Shown here: piece after piece, positions 1 to 8,430 of the stretch | Layout of the letters: the number at the start of each line of letters is the position of its first letter | Numbering within the stretch: position 1 is the first letter of the stretch | From: DALYDK01 sp964477125 | GTDB taxonomy: Bacteria > Patescibacteriota > Saccharimonadia > Saccharimonadales > CAIOMD01 | Direction: 5' to 3' | Length of the DNA stretch: 64,000 nt | NCBI GenBank assembly: GCA_964477125.1 | Contig: CAYZCZ010000002.1 | Span: 1-64,000 of the forward strand | Program-made: the position numbers and the translations under genes | Notes under the pieces: model-generated | Database searches by the model: none | What the model was told of the DNA's origin: nothing | What the model saw: the letters and a program-made list of their open reading frames with translations, nothing else

Positions 1-113
1 AAATAACCCCAAAAAAGTTTGAGATCAATTGCTACTAGCATTACAAAACCAGCCAGCAAATACAGCACTACTTCAATTTTATCTAGAGCAAGTAATTTTA
101 GGATATCTTTCAT
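1..113 (-). CDS. Partial membrane protein, cut by window edge
   Basis: An open frame starts at ATG 113 on the minus strand and runs off the left edge; about 37 codons are visible. The start reads MKDILKLLALDKIEVVLYLL and continues into a hydrophobic stretch (AGFVMLVAI), so an N-terminal amphipathic helix followed by a membrane segment is likely. There is no strong Shine-Dalgarno site. It lies just downstream of the terminator of the putative ncRNA, so it probably has its own transcript. Family not recognised; too little of the protein is present. Confidence 0.4.
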   Translation of the reverse strand, partial: MKDILKLLALDKIEVVLYLLAGFVMLVAIDLKLFWGY

Positions 114-192
114 TTTTATTCTTCATATTTATTTTATCACACCAGATTGATGGCAACCGAAAGGCTAAATGAGATTTAACCTTGGAAATTTT

Positions 193-238
193 ACATACAA
201 AAAGAGCCTACAGAGGGGGTGGGCACCGCTGTAGGCTC
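193..238 (-). terminator. Intrinsic terminator of the minus-strand ncRNA
   Basis: On the minus strand a perfect 10-bp stem GAGCCTACAG/CTGTAGGCTC (204-213 with 229-238) closes a 15-nt C-rich loop and is followed at once by TTTTTGT. This is the classical Rho-independent layout and defines a transcript 3' end near 197-200. Confidence 0.8.
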
Positions 239-502
239 ATTTCAGCCTTCAACCCTGGGAGATATTCCCACGCTTCGTGATTTCCACCTCACAGATATCT
301 CGAGGGGTTGAGCATTAGGTTAAAGGCGTTAGTTAGTCTTAGAACGCTTATCTGCCACTAAATAAATGATGGCAAGCGCAAAGCAACGTGGAGGGTAACA
401 ACGAAGCCGCACGTTCTAAAACTATCTAACTCTACTAACATAGTGTTAGAATTTGGGGGGTTATAAGGTGCTTTAAGTGAAACCTACTAGATCACACTTA
501 CG
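197..502 (-). ncRNA. Putative structured ncRNA, ~305 nt, family unassigned
   Basis: The region has no credible long ORF but has a complete transcription unit on minus: a promoter at 509-537 and an intrinsic terminator at 193-238. The predicted RNA contains a hairpin TAAGTG/CACTTA (474-479 with 495-500), a hairpin CTAACA/TGTTAG (435-449), a long helix GTTAGATAGTTTTAGAACG pairing with CGTTCTAAGACTAACTAAC (412-430 with 328-346; one mismatch, one G-U), and a nested stem (249-255 with 305-311 and 259-265 with 295-301). A 5-nt match, 467-471 with 223-227, could form a pseudoknot with the terminator loop. I looked for RNase P P4, SRP domain IV and tmRNA T-loop/acceptor motifs and found none. A 27-codon ORF inside it is probably chance. 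A divergent 6S or tmRNA is not excluded. Confidence 0.6.
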
Positions 503-508
503 GGTCAC

Positions 509-537
509 ATAATAGCATTTATTACTATTATTGTCAA
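509..537 (-). promoter_or_regulatory. Sigma-70-type promoter for the ncRNA
   Basis: Minus strand: -35 TTGACA (532-537, perfect consensus), 17-bp spacer, -10 TATTAT (509-514), predicting a start near 501-503. It is the best promoter match in the window. It overlaps the promoter region and alternative TTG start of dprA on the other strand, so the two may interfere. Confidence 0.75.
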
Positions 538-543
538 TACTAT
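538..543 (+). promoter_or_regulatory. -10 box of dprA (leaderless geometry)
   Basis: TACTAT ends 8 nt before ATG 552, so transcription would begin at or next to the start codon. No clear -35 is seen. One of several such sites in this window. Confidence 0.4.
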
Positions 544-551
544 TTTTAAAT

Positions 552-1433
552 ATGAATAATCTACTTACTATACGTCCTAGCTCACCAAATTATCCTAGAA
601 AACTTAGGGAATTAACTGATGCCCCGGAGAAGTTATATATTAAAACCTCAACCGGCCAATGGGAAGATCTAATCAACCGACCAGCGGTTGCGGTCATTGG
701 TAGCAGAAAATTAACTAACTATGGCCTGGGAGTTACTGAAAAGCTAGTTGCCAAACTAGTAGCCAGAGGAATAGTTATTGTCAGCGGACTAGCCTTGGGT
801 ATTGATGCCGTGGCCCATAAAACAGCGGTAGAGTGCGGTGGCCAAACAATTGCCGTTTTGCCAAGTGGTGTAAACCATATTTATCCGGGGAGTCATGCCG
901 GACTAGCAAATAGAATATTGCAAACAGGAGGAGCTTTGGCTAGCGAATATTCTCCAGATGAAAAGGTGGCTTTTAAATCAAATTTTATTGCTCGAAATAG
1001 AATTATTGCTGGGCTAGCCGATGCATTACTCATTCCAGAAGCGGCTAAAAAAAGTGGCAGTTTGCATACAGCCAATTTTGGCCTGGACCTAGGTAAGGAT
1101 ATATTCGCTGTCCCAGGGCCAATTAACAGCCCTGCTAGTGAAGGCTGTAATAACTTAATAAAAGCTGGGGCAATAATGGTGACTGATGTTTCAGATATAT
1201 TACAGGCACTACATATCAACAGCAATAATAGCCATAGTAATCCTGTGGAAATTATCGCCAGTACTCAGTCAGAACAAATAATTATTAATCTTATTATTAG
1301 TGGCATTACAGATGCAGAAGAATTGCTAATAAAAAGTAACCTGCCAGTTCAAGAATTTAATACGTCATTAAGTATGTTAGAAATTTCGGGCTATATTAAA
1401 CCCTTGGGCGGTAACAACTGGGCTTTACAGTAA
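552..1433 (+). CDS. dprA: DNA processing protein DprA (Smf)
   Basis: DprA loads RecA on incoming single-stranded DNA during natural transformation. The Rossmann-like fold is clear: GSRKLTNYG (near residue 50), the VSGLALGIDAVAHK block, the LPSGVNHIYPGSHAGL block, then FIARNRIIAGLADALLIPEA and KSGSLHTA, ending in PGPINSPASEGCNNLIKAGA. The last ~65 residues resemble the winged-helix domain many DprA proteins carry. The start is taken at ATG 552 (MNNLLTIRPS) rather than TTG 531 because a -10 box sits 8 nt upstream. The length of 293 aa is typical. Neighbours topA and the T4SS-like ATPase fit a DNA-handling group, but no com genes are in the window. Confidence 0.95.
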   Translation: MNNLLTIRPSSPNYPRKLRELTDAPEKLYIKTSTGQWEDLINRPAVAVIGSRKLTNYGLGVTEKLVAKLVARGIVIVSGLALGIDAVAHKTAVECGGQTIAVLPSGVNHIYPGSHAGLANRILQTGGALASEYSPDEKVAFKSNFIARNRIIAGLADALLIPEAAKKSGSLHTANFGLDLGKDIFAVPGPINSPASEGCNNLIKAGAIMVTDVSDILQALHINSNNSHSNPVEIIASTQSEQIIINLIISGITDAEELLIKSNLPVQEFNTSLSMLEISGYIKPLGGNNWALQ

Positions 1434-1501
1434 AGTAATATTTAGTATATTTTATTAGTTACAATGCCGGTTATGGCACGACCCTCTAACAAAGGAAAAT
1501 G

Positions 1502-1885
1502 ATGAAAAAGTCACTGATATTTGTAATGGCATGCAAATTCATTGCCTGAGCATGGTCTACAGACCTATTAGCCTCATGGATATGGCTACTATCAGCAATC
1601 CTAATTATGGCAAGCATAGTTTATTATGGAGCTGTCATGGGAAGCGAAAGCCTTGAAATAGAAGATACAGAAACTGGTCTAAAGCTCTACTGGTCATCAC
1701 TCGGCATGATGCTAATGGGTTTCGTCTCACTATTATCAATCACTATATAGTGGTCTAAAAGTGACAATCTGTTTACCTTATTAATTTCGATGGCAAGCTG
1801 GAGTATCCTGCTTCTGCACATTACGTTTGGATTTGTAATCTTTTATGACCGTTTGATTACCAAGTACAAACCGGGCAAGTACTAA
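1502..1885 (+). pseudogene. Membrane-protein ORF with in-frame TGA and TAG
   Basis: A single frame from ATG 1502 to TAA 1883-1885 (about 127 codons) is interrupted by TGA (1547-1549) and TAG (1748-1750). Apart from these it reads like a real protein: an AAAGGA Shine-Dalgarno site, two or three hydrophobic segments (WIWLLSAILIMASIVYYGAV; LYWSSLGMMLMGFVSLLSI; ILLLHITFGFVIFY), a basic C-terminus (KYKPGKY) and a terminator behind it. Both stops sit in Trp-rich contexts and are one G-to-A change from TGG. Since TGA and TAG are normal stops elsewhere here, decay is the simplest reading. Recoding or sequencing error is possible. Family not recognised. Confidence 0.6.
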
Positions 1886-1887
1886 GG

Positions 1888-1949
1888 TTGGTCTTGGACC
1901 GAACGAAATATTCTAAAAATATGTTTGGTTCGGCCCGACTGGCTTTTTT
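1888..1949 (+). terminator. Intrinsic terminator after the broken membrane ORF
   Basis: CCGAAC (1899-1904) pairs with GTTCGG (1928-1933). The stem can be extended outward by GTTGGTC with GACTGGC across an internal loop, and T6 follows at 1944-1949. It lies directly behind the TAA at 1885, which supports former or present transcription of the ORF. Confidence 0.6.
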
Positions 1950-2049
1950 CATTTATGTAGCCAACCATGAATAGCACTAACTTAATAGAAGTTACATATA
2001 TATAAGACTTGCATTTAAATCAATAAAGCTTTAGCCTAAAGAACTGAAT

Positions 2050-4347
2050 ATGTCTAAAAAGAATTTAGTAATTGTTGAAAGCCCGGCCAAAGCCAAAACT
2101 ATTGAGAAGTTTTTAGGTAAAGACTACGAAGTTAAAAGTAGCTTCGGCCATATTCGTGACCTTCCTAAAAAAGGCATAAGTATAGATAAAGAAAATAATT
2201 TTGAGCCAACCTATGAAATTCCGGCCGACAAAAAAAGAGTTGTCGCTGACTTAAGAAAATCTGCAAAAACAGCGGATACTATTTGGCTAGCAAGTGATGA
2301 AGACCGCGAAGGGGAAGCTATTGCTTGGCATTTAAGTGAAGCCCTAAAACTAGACCCAAAAAATACTAAACGAATAGTTTTCCACGAAATTACCGAACCA
2401 GCCATTAAAAATGCTATCCAAAACCCCAGGAATGTAGATATTAATTTGGTAAACGCCCAGCAGGCTAGGCGAGTACTTGACCGTTTGGTTGGTTATGAGC
2501 TATCACCAGTTTTATGGAAAAAGGTTCAGCCTGGGCTAAGTGCTGGTCGAGTTCAATCAGTGGCTGTCCGATTAATTGTTGAGAGAGAACGCCAAATCAG
2601 GGAGTTTACAGCTGAAAGTTCATACCGAATCCAAGCTACTTTTACAAAAGATAAGCAAGAAATTGAAGCCGAGCTAAACTCACGACCGGCTAGCGAGCAA
2701 GATGCTAAAAAATTCCTAGAAGATATTGCCACCGCCAATTTTACAGTTAGTGCGGTAAACAAAAAACCAAGCGAGCGTAACCCTTCGGCTCCTTTTACAA
2801 CTAGTACACTCCAGCAAGAGGCGGCCCGTAAACTCGGCTTTAGCGTTAAACAAACCATGACAGTCGCTCAGAGATTATACGAAAATGGGCACATAACTTA
2901 TATGCGAACCGACAGTACCAATGTTTCTAATATTGCTCTAGGTGCTACTGCTGATTACATTAAAAAAAATTATGGGCAAAACTACCACCAAGTACGCCAG
3001 TTTAAAACTAAAAATTCTTCTGCCCAAGAAGCCCATGAAGCTATTCGACCTACAAACTTAAATAATCTGGAATCTGGTGCTGATGCTAACCAGGCAAGGC
3101 TTTATCAGCTTATTTGGCGACGAATGGTAGCTAGCCAAATGGCACCAGCCAAAACCGAACGAACCGAAATAAGTATTTTAGCCAATACCCGACCAGAAAT
3201 ATTTGTCGCCAAAGGTGAAATATTAATTTTTGACGGATTTTTGAAAGTTTATGGTGGTGGCAAAGAAGATGCACTTTTACCAAATGTTAGTAATGGGGAC
3301 CTGTTAATTGCCCAGCAAATAATCGCCCGCCAAACATTTAGTCGTCATCCATCCCGTTTTACAGAAGCAAGCCTTGTGAAAACGTTAGAAGAACTAGGCA
3401 TTGGCCGACCAAGTACCTACGCACCAACAATTAGCACAATCCAAACCCGTGGTTATATAGAAAAGGCTGATTTAGAGGGTGAAGAAAGAGATATTACAGT
3501 TTTAAGTCTTAAAGACGGCAAAGTAACTCAAAAAGAGGAAATTGAAACCTATGGAGCAGATAAATCTAAACTATTACCAACTCATTTAGCGGATGTAACA
3601 ACTGACTTTTTAGTTAAATATTTCGATAAAGTTATTGATAGTAATTTTACCGCTAAAAAAGAAGAAGAATTTGACGAAATTGCTGACGGCAAATTAGTTT
3701 GGCAAAAATCTATCAAAGATTTTTATAAAGATTTTCATCCTTTAATATCTGTGGCCGAAGGGGCTAGCAGAAGTGAAACTTCCCAAGCCAGAGAACTCGG
3801 TAGCGACCCAAAAACTGGCAAGCCAATCTTTGCACGATATGGAAAATACGGTTTAATGCTACAGAAAGGTGCCACCGAAAGCGAAGACAAGCCCCAGTTT
3901 GCTCCATTCCCAAGTGGCATTAGACTAGAATCTATAACCCTAGAAGAAGCTCTTGAAATGTTTAAATTGCCCAGAGTGGTGGGCGCTTCAGAAGATGGGC
4001 AGGAAATAAAGGCCAATATAGGCCGTTTTGGACCATATATCCAAGTAGATAAAATTTATGTTTCCATAAAACCATTAGATCCATTTGAGATTGATGAAGA
4101 AAAGGCTCGTGAGCTATATAAAGCCAAGTTAGAGCTTGAAGCGAATAAACAGGTCAAAGTATTCGAAAAAGATAATATCAAGGTCCTGCGCGGTCCTTAT
4201 GGCCCTTATGTGACAAATGGAAAGGCCAATGCTCGCATACCAAAAGCTATTGAACCAGATAAAATAACCCTAGAAGAAGCAACGGCTTTATTAGCTAAAG
4301 CAAAACCAGCTAAAAAACGTATAGTTAAACGACGTAAAACTAAATAA
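2050..4347 (+). CDS. topA: DNA topoisomerase I (type IA)
   Basis: Relaxes negative supercoils by passing a strand through a 5'-phosphotyrosine break. The TOPRIM domain opens the protein (LVIVESPAKAKTIEKFLG; acidic triad in WLASDEDREGEA near residue 80). The catalytic tyrosine is Y284 in HITYMRTDSTN, and the QEAHEAIRPT block follows. The C-terminus has no zinc fingers. It carries Topo_C repeats instead (GKYGLMLQKG, GRFGPYIQV, GPYGPYVTNGKANARIPK) and a Lys/Arg-rich tail (AKPAKKRIVKRRKTK), an arrangement also known from actinobacterial TopA. The 765-aa length is normal. The start at ATG 2050 gives the canonical MSKKNLVIVESPAKA. Confidence 0.98.
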   Translation: MSKKNLVIVESPAKAKTIEKFLGKDYEVKSSFGHIRDLPKKGISIDKENNFEPTYEIPADKKRVVADLRKSAKTADTIWLASDEDREGEAIAWHLSEALKLDPKNTKRIVFHEITEPAIKNAIQNPRNVDINLVNAQQARRVLDRLVGYELSPVLWKKVQPGLSAGRVQSVAVRLIVERERQIREFTAESSYRIQATFTKDKQEIEAELNSRPASEQDAKKFLEDIATANFTVSAVNKKPSERNPSAPFTTSTLQQEAARKLGFSVKQTMTVAQRLYENGHITYMRTDSTNVSNIALGATADYIKKNYGQNYHQVRQFKTKNSSAQEAHEAIRPTNLNNLESGADANQARLYQLIWRRMVASQMAPAKTERTEISILANTRPEIFVAKGEILIFDGFLKVYGGGKEDALLPNVSNGDLLIAQQIIARQTFSRHPSRFTEASLVKTLEELGIGRPSTYAPTISTIQTRGYIEKADLEGEERDITVLSLKDGKVTQKEEIETYGADKSKLLPTHLADVTTDFLVKYFDKVIDSNFTAKKEEEFDEIADGKLVWQKSIKDFYKDFHPLISVAEGASRSETSQARELGSDPKTGKPIFARYGKYGLMLQKGATESEDKPQFAPFPSGIRLESITLEEALEMFKLPRVVGASEDGQEIKANIGRFGPYIQVDKIYVSIKPLDPFEIDEEKARELYKAKLELEANKQVKVFEKDNIKVLRGPYGPYVTNGKANARIPKAIEPDKITLEEATALLAKAKPAKKRIVKRRKTK

Positions 4348-4472
4348 ATTAAATCAGTTATCTTAATAAAATTACATCTCAAATAAGAACTTAAGGCACT
4401 AGTCAACTTCTTATGTACACTGTATGCAATGTTGTCTAGTTTGTGCTACAATAATATTAGTCAAACATACTA

Positions 4473-4501
4473 TTGACGACAGTAGTTATTTGTTTTACTA
4501 T
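4473..4501 (+). promoter_or_regulatory. Promoter of the sigma/HARE gene
   Basis: TTGACG (4473-4478), 17-bp spacer, TACTAT (4496-4501), giving a leader of about 40 nt with an AGGAGA Shine-Dalgarno site before ATG 4547. An extended -10 (TGCTACAAT, near 4444-4452) just upstream could be a second start. Confidence 0.6.
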
Positions 4502-4546
4502 ATATGTAATCTATTCGTTCACTAAAAATAGGAGAGACCGACAAAT

Positions 4547-5605
4547 ATGACCACATCAGATAAGGTAACTGGCGTTTCCAGTTTAAATTTAGAATCTGTA
4601 ATTAACGATGTTCTGTCTTCTATTGATCGTGAGCGCGAACGTGAAGTAGTTTCTAGGCGCTTCGGGCTATTCGACCGCAAAGAAACTTTAGAGCAAATTG
4701 GAGAACTTCTTGGAATTACCCGCGAAAGAGTAAGACAACTTGAAAAAGCAATTGTCACTAAGTTAAAAGTTTCAGCCTCCGAAGGCAAACTAGCTAGTTT
4801 AAACCTAGCACAAGAAACTATATTAGATATTGTCAAAACCAATGGCGATGTTATGCGAATTAGCCAGTTAGCCAAACTACTAACAGACGATGGTACCAAA
4901 ATTGACCAATCTAGGCTTGGATTTGTAGCTGAACTTTGCCCGAACTTAGCATGTATAGAAGAAAGTGACCATTTTTACTCAGCAACTGGAGATAGGCAAA
5001 AGTACGATGAAAAAACTATTCGTGAACAAACCAATAAAGTAGTCGAGACAATCAAAAAGACAATTGGTGAACCTGCAACTATTAAGAAAATCGCACAGGT
5101 TTACGGAAGTGAAGACGTCGCTCATGTTGAGGCAATCGCATCTATATCTAAGCACTTAGCCAACCTAAATGGTCGCTGGGGCTATATTAAATGGCCAACA
5201 GTAAACCCTAAGAATATTCGCGATAAAATATATGTCATATTAAGTGAAAATGGCTCCCATATGCATTTTAATGAAATTGCTTCGTCTATTAGAGATAGTG
5301 AATTCAAACGAAAAGATGTAACAACTCAAGCAATCCACAATGAACTAATTAAAGATAAACGATTTGTACTTATAGGTCGTGGAATTTATGCCTTAGATGA
5401 ATGGGGCTACAAAAAGGGAACTGTTGCAGATATTATTGCTGAAGTACTAAGAAGCGCTGGCGAGCCTTTACACAGAGACGAAATCGTTAAGCGTGTATTA
5501 AAAACTAGACACGTTAAGGAAACTACAATTTTACTTAACCTACAGGGTAAAGACCAGTTTAAGCGTGTTGCCAAAGCAACATATACACTTGTCGAAGTAG
5601 CTTAA
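4547..5605 (+). CDS. Sigma-70 region 4 / HARE-HTH transcription regulator
   Basis: The N-terminal ~85 residues carry a sigma-70 region 4.2 helix-turn-helix (ETLEQIGELLGITRERVRQLEKAI). No region 2 is visible, so it is not a complete sigma factor. The C-terminal half contains HARE-HTH-like winged helices (KNIRDKIYVILSENGSHMHFNEIASSI near residue 225 and VADIIAEVLRSAGEPLHRDEIVKRVL near residue 290). HARE-HTH domains occur in sigma- and delta-type RNA polymerase proteins and in restriction systems, which suggests a DNA- or polymerase-binding modulator. The AGGAGA ribosome site and 352-aa length support the start. Its target is unknown. Confidence 0.8.
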   Translation: MTTSDKVTGVSSLNLESVINDVLSSIDREREREVVSRRFGLFDRKETLEQIGELLGITRERVRQLEKAIVTKLKVSASEGKLASLNLAQETILDIVKTNGDVMRISQLAKLLTDDGTKIDQSRLGFVAELCPNLACIEESDHFYSATGDRQKYDEKTIREQTNKVVETIKKTIGEPATIKKIAQVYGSEDVAHVEAIASISKHLANLNGRWGYIKWPTVNPKNIRDKIYVILSENGSHMHFNEIASSIRDSEFKRKDVTTQAIHNELIKDKRFVLIGRGIYALDEWGYKKGTVADIIAEVLRSAGEPLHRDEIVKRVLKTRHVKETTILLNLQGKDQFKRVAKATYTLVEVA

Positions 5606-5696
5606 TATTTTTACTCTATAGCCTTAGCCCATATTTGAAGTATAATGAAGCTTGTGATTGATCAACAGGTATTACCATTTTAAGGATAGTTTAACC

Positions 5697-8402
5697 GTGG
5701 ATAAGAAACCAAAAGATTTTGTATTGTTACTGGTCGAGATACCACGTACTAACGATAAAAAAGAATTATCAGCCGAACAAATGTTCGCCTCGTTACACGG
5801 TATCTACAAGCCATTAAAAACGCTATTTAATGATGGCTACTTAAAACAAGATCATATTAGCTTTGAAATCGCATCGATAGGCCAACGAATACGCTTCTAC
5901 GCATCTGTTTCCAAAGACTTGCAAGCTTTTGTAGAAGGTCAAATTTATGCCCAATACCCTCAAGCCCAAATATCAGAGACTGAAGATTATGCCAATCGCT
6001 CAATGCATCAACCAGTGATATATTCAACAGAACTAGTATTAACCGATAATGAAACATTGCCCATTAAAACTTTTCCTAGTTTCGAAGTTGATCCGCTAGC
6101 TGCTATTACTGCAACCCTTGCTAAGTTAGACCAACCTGGTGAAGAACTATGGGTTCAAATATTAACTAGACCTATCGGAGACGAATGGCACCAAAAAAGT
6201 GCCAAGATGGTTAGCAAAATAAAAACAGGTAAAGTTGTATGGAGCGGTTCAGGTGGGTTTTCATACGTTGGCCAAGCTTTTGGTGCATTAATCAAGCCCC
6301 CTGAAGCAGGAGCCGGCACTACTTTTGAGCCATCCGAGAGAGATAAAACCCGCGTTTCGGCAATTGAAGAAAAAAGCCAAAAGCTAGGCTATCAGGTAAA
6401 AATTAGGCTAGTTTATGCTGGCAACGACCAAGCAACTGCCCGATTACGAATGCAGGCTATGGTTGGCACATTTAAACAATTTAATACTACAAATTTAAAT
6501 GGTTTCCAAAGCAAACTACCCAGTTTCGATCCGCTTAAACTAAATGATTATCAAGCTAGACGTTTTATTGATAAAGGCTATATTTTAAATATTGAAGAGG
6601 TGGCCAGCTTATTCCACTTGCCACACACTACTGTAGAAACGCCAAATATTGTCTGGGCGACTACTAAAACCTCTGAACCACCTTCAAACTTGCCAGCTTA
6701 TGGCAAATATAAAGAAAATGAAATTAGCCTATACGGTGTCACCAATTTCAGAGGCGATAATACTATGTTTGGCTTGCTTAGAGCAGACAGAGGTCGCCAT
6801 GTGTATATATTGGGTCAAACAGGGGCCGGTAAATCTGGTCTATTAGAGCTATTAACTTTATCAGACATTTATTATGACCAAGGTTTTGCGGTTATTGACC
6901 CTCACGGAGACTATGCCACAAGCGTATTAAAATACATTCCCGAAAGACGTATAAAAGACGTTATTTACTTTAATCCAGCCGATAGCGAGTTCCCAATTGG
7001 ATTTAACCCATTAGAAATTGTCGACTCAACCAGCAAAGGGCAGGTAAGTAGCGAGCTAGTCGGTGTTCTAAAAAGGATGTTTGAAAGCTGGGGCCCTAGG
7101 TTAGAATATATTTTACGCTACACAATCTTGGCTCTGCTTGATTACCCAGGTTCAACCATGCTCGATATTACTCGCATGCTAACCGAAAAAAAATTCCGCG
7201 ATGAAGTCGTGTCACACATAGAGGATATTGTAGTTAAAAACTTCTGGACTAAAGAGTTTGCCAGTTGGAATGAGAAGTTTGCTAATGAAGCGGTGGCACC
7301 TGTGCTAAACAAGGTTGGTGCTTTTACGGCAAACCCCCTAGTTCGCAATATTATTGGTCAACCGAAGAGTACCTTCAATATTCGCCAGGTCATGGATGAG
7401 GGTAAAATATTTGTCGTTAACCTTTCCAAGGGCTTAGTTGGCGAAGATAATGCAGCCATTTTGGGCTCAATGTTGGTAACTAAAATCCAACTGGCCGCCA
7501 TGAGCAGGTCTGATATTCCAAATATCGAAGACCGCCGTCCATTCTATCTTTATGTAGATGAGTTCCAGAACTTTGCAACAGATAGTTTCGCGGTAATTTT
7601 AAGTGAAGCCCGAAAATATGCACTGAATTTAACTATTGCCAACCAATATATATCCCAAATGGATGAACCGGTACGCAATGCCGTATTCGGTAACGTTGGA
7701 ACCATGATTACCTTTAGAGTCAGCCCCGATGACAGCCCATTTTTAGTAAAATACTACGAACCGCAGTTCGAGGCAGGGGACTTATCCGATTTTCATAACC
7801 GTAATTTCGTAACAAGCATGAGTATTAACGGGGAAAAGGCTGTTCCTTTTTCTGGCACTACCCTAAACATCCCCCCAGTAACAAAAGATTTCGTTGGCCA
7901 AATAGTTGAACAGTCCAGGGAAAAATATTCCTCAGATAAGTTTAGCGTAGAGCAGACAATAATTAATAATTCCATGGGTCAGGGCGCTAACAACCCTACA
8001 GTTAACCCGTATGCAACAACCAACTCCCAAGCTAATCTACAAAGCCAAACTATACCTAATGCCAACATAAGAACTCCAAGAATACCGCTTGGTGCTATTA
8101 TCTCTGCTCCTATTGAAAAACTAACCGAAAGTCAAAAACGCCGTAAGCGCCGTAAAAAAGCCCAAGAGGCCGCCAAACTAGCCGAGGAACAACAGAAAAA
8201 TGCAACTCCTATCCAGCCACAGCAAACGCAAGCCGTACAGCAACACAACAACGCAAATCAAGCCTTACACCCAAAAACTAACCCAAGGCATGCTACAAGG
8301 GCTGTAACAACCTCAAAGCCACAGCCAAAGCCTCAACAACAAGCTCCAAAACAACCACCTCAACCACCACAAGATGACCCAACCGTCCTCCACCTAAGAT
8401 AG
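5697..8402 (+). CDS. Type IV secretion/conjugation-like ATPase (TraG/VirD4, DUF87-like)
   Basis: Large ATPase of the conjugation-coupling superfamily. The Walker A motif is in YILGQTGAGKSGLLELL (~residue 370), followed by VIDPHGDYA and a Walker B-like YLYVDEFQNFAT (~residue 620). The TIANQYISQMDEPVRNAVFGN segment is typical of TraM-recognition/VirD4-type proteins. The N-terminal ~350 residues are family-specific. The last ~130 are Pro/Gln-rich and basic (KRRKRRKKAQEAAK), likely unstructured. GTG 5697 is preferred because AAGGA lies upstream and the next residues are MDKKPKDFVLLL; TTG 5658 gives a longer form. A likely role is DNA or protein translocation across the envelope. No pilus genes are adjacent. 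Confidence 0.85.
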   Translation: MDKKPKDFVLLLVEIPRTNDKKELSAEQMFASLHGIYKPLKTLFNDGYLKQDHISFEIASIGQRIRFYASVSKDLQAFVEGQIYAQYPQAQISETEDYANRSMHQPVIYSTELVLTDNETLPIKTFPSFEVDPLAAITATLAKLDQPGEELWVQILTRPIGDEWHQKSAKMVSKIKTGKVVWSGSGGFSYVGQAFGALIKPPEAGAGTTFEPSERDKTRVSAIEEKSQKLGYQVKIRLVYAGNDQATARLRMQAMVGTFKQFNTTNLNGFQSKLPSFDPLKLNDYQARRFIDKGYILNIEEVASLFHLPHTTVETPNIVWATTKTSEPPSNLPAYGKYKENEISLYGVTNFRGDNTMFGLLRADRGRHVYILGQTGAGKSGLLELLTLSDIYYDQGFAVIDPHGDYATSVLKYIPERRIKDVIYFNPADSEFPIGFNPLEIVDSTSKGQVSSELVGVLKRMFESWGPRLEYILRYTILALLDYPGSTMLDITRMLTEKKFRDEVVSHIEDIVVKNFWTKEFASWNEKFANEAVAPVLNKVGAFTANPLVRNIIGQPKSTFNIRQVMDEGKIFVVNLSKGLVGEDNAAILGSMLVTKIQLAAMSRSDIPNIEDRRPFYLYVDEFQNFATDSFAVILSEARKYALNLTIANQYISQMDEPVRNAVFGNVGTMITFRVSPDDSPFLVKYYEPQFEAGDLSDFHNRNFVTSMSINGEKAVPFSGTTLNIPPVTKDFVGQIVEQSREKYSSDKFSVEQTIINNSMGQGANNPTVNPYATTNSQANLQSQTIPNANIRTPRIPLGAIISAPIEKLTESQKRRKRRKKAQEAAKLAEEQQKNATPIQPQQTQAVQQHNNANQALHPKTNPRHATRAVTTSKPQPKPQQQAPKQPPQPPQDDPTVLHLR

Positions 8403-8430
8403 CATTACTATTACTATCCTTAAAATCAGT

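Noticed and set aside
197..502. tmRNA, RNase P or SRP RNA as identity of the ncRNA
   Set aside because: No T-loop/acceptor pair, no P4 consensus and no GGAA-capped domain IV could be found on either strand, so the family is left open.
1502..1885. Alternative genetic code (TGA = Gly or Trp) for the genome
   Set aside because: TGA ends ftsE, serS, mraY and the 192-aa gene within clean ATGA overlaps and RF2 is encoded; the in-frame TGA is local to one ORF.
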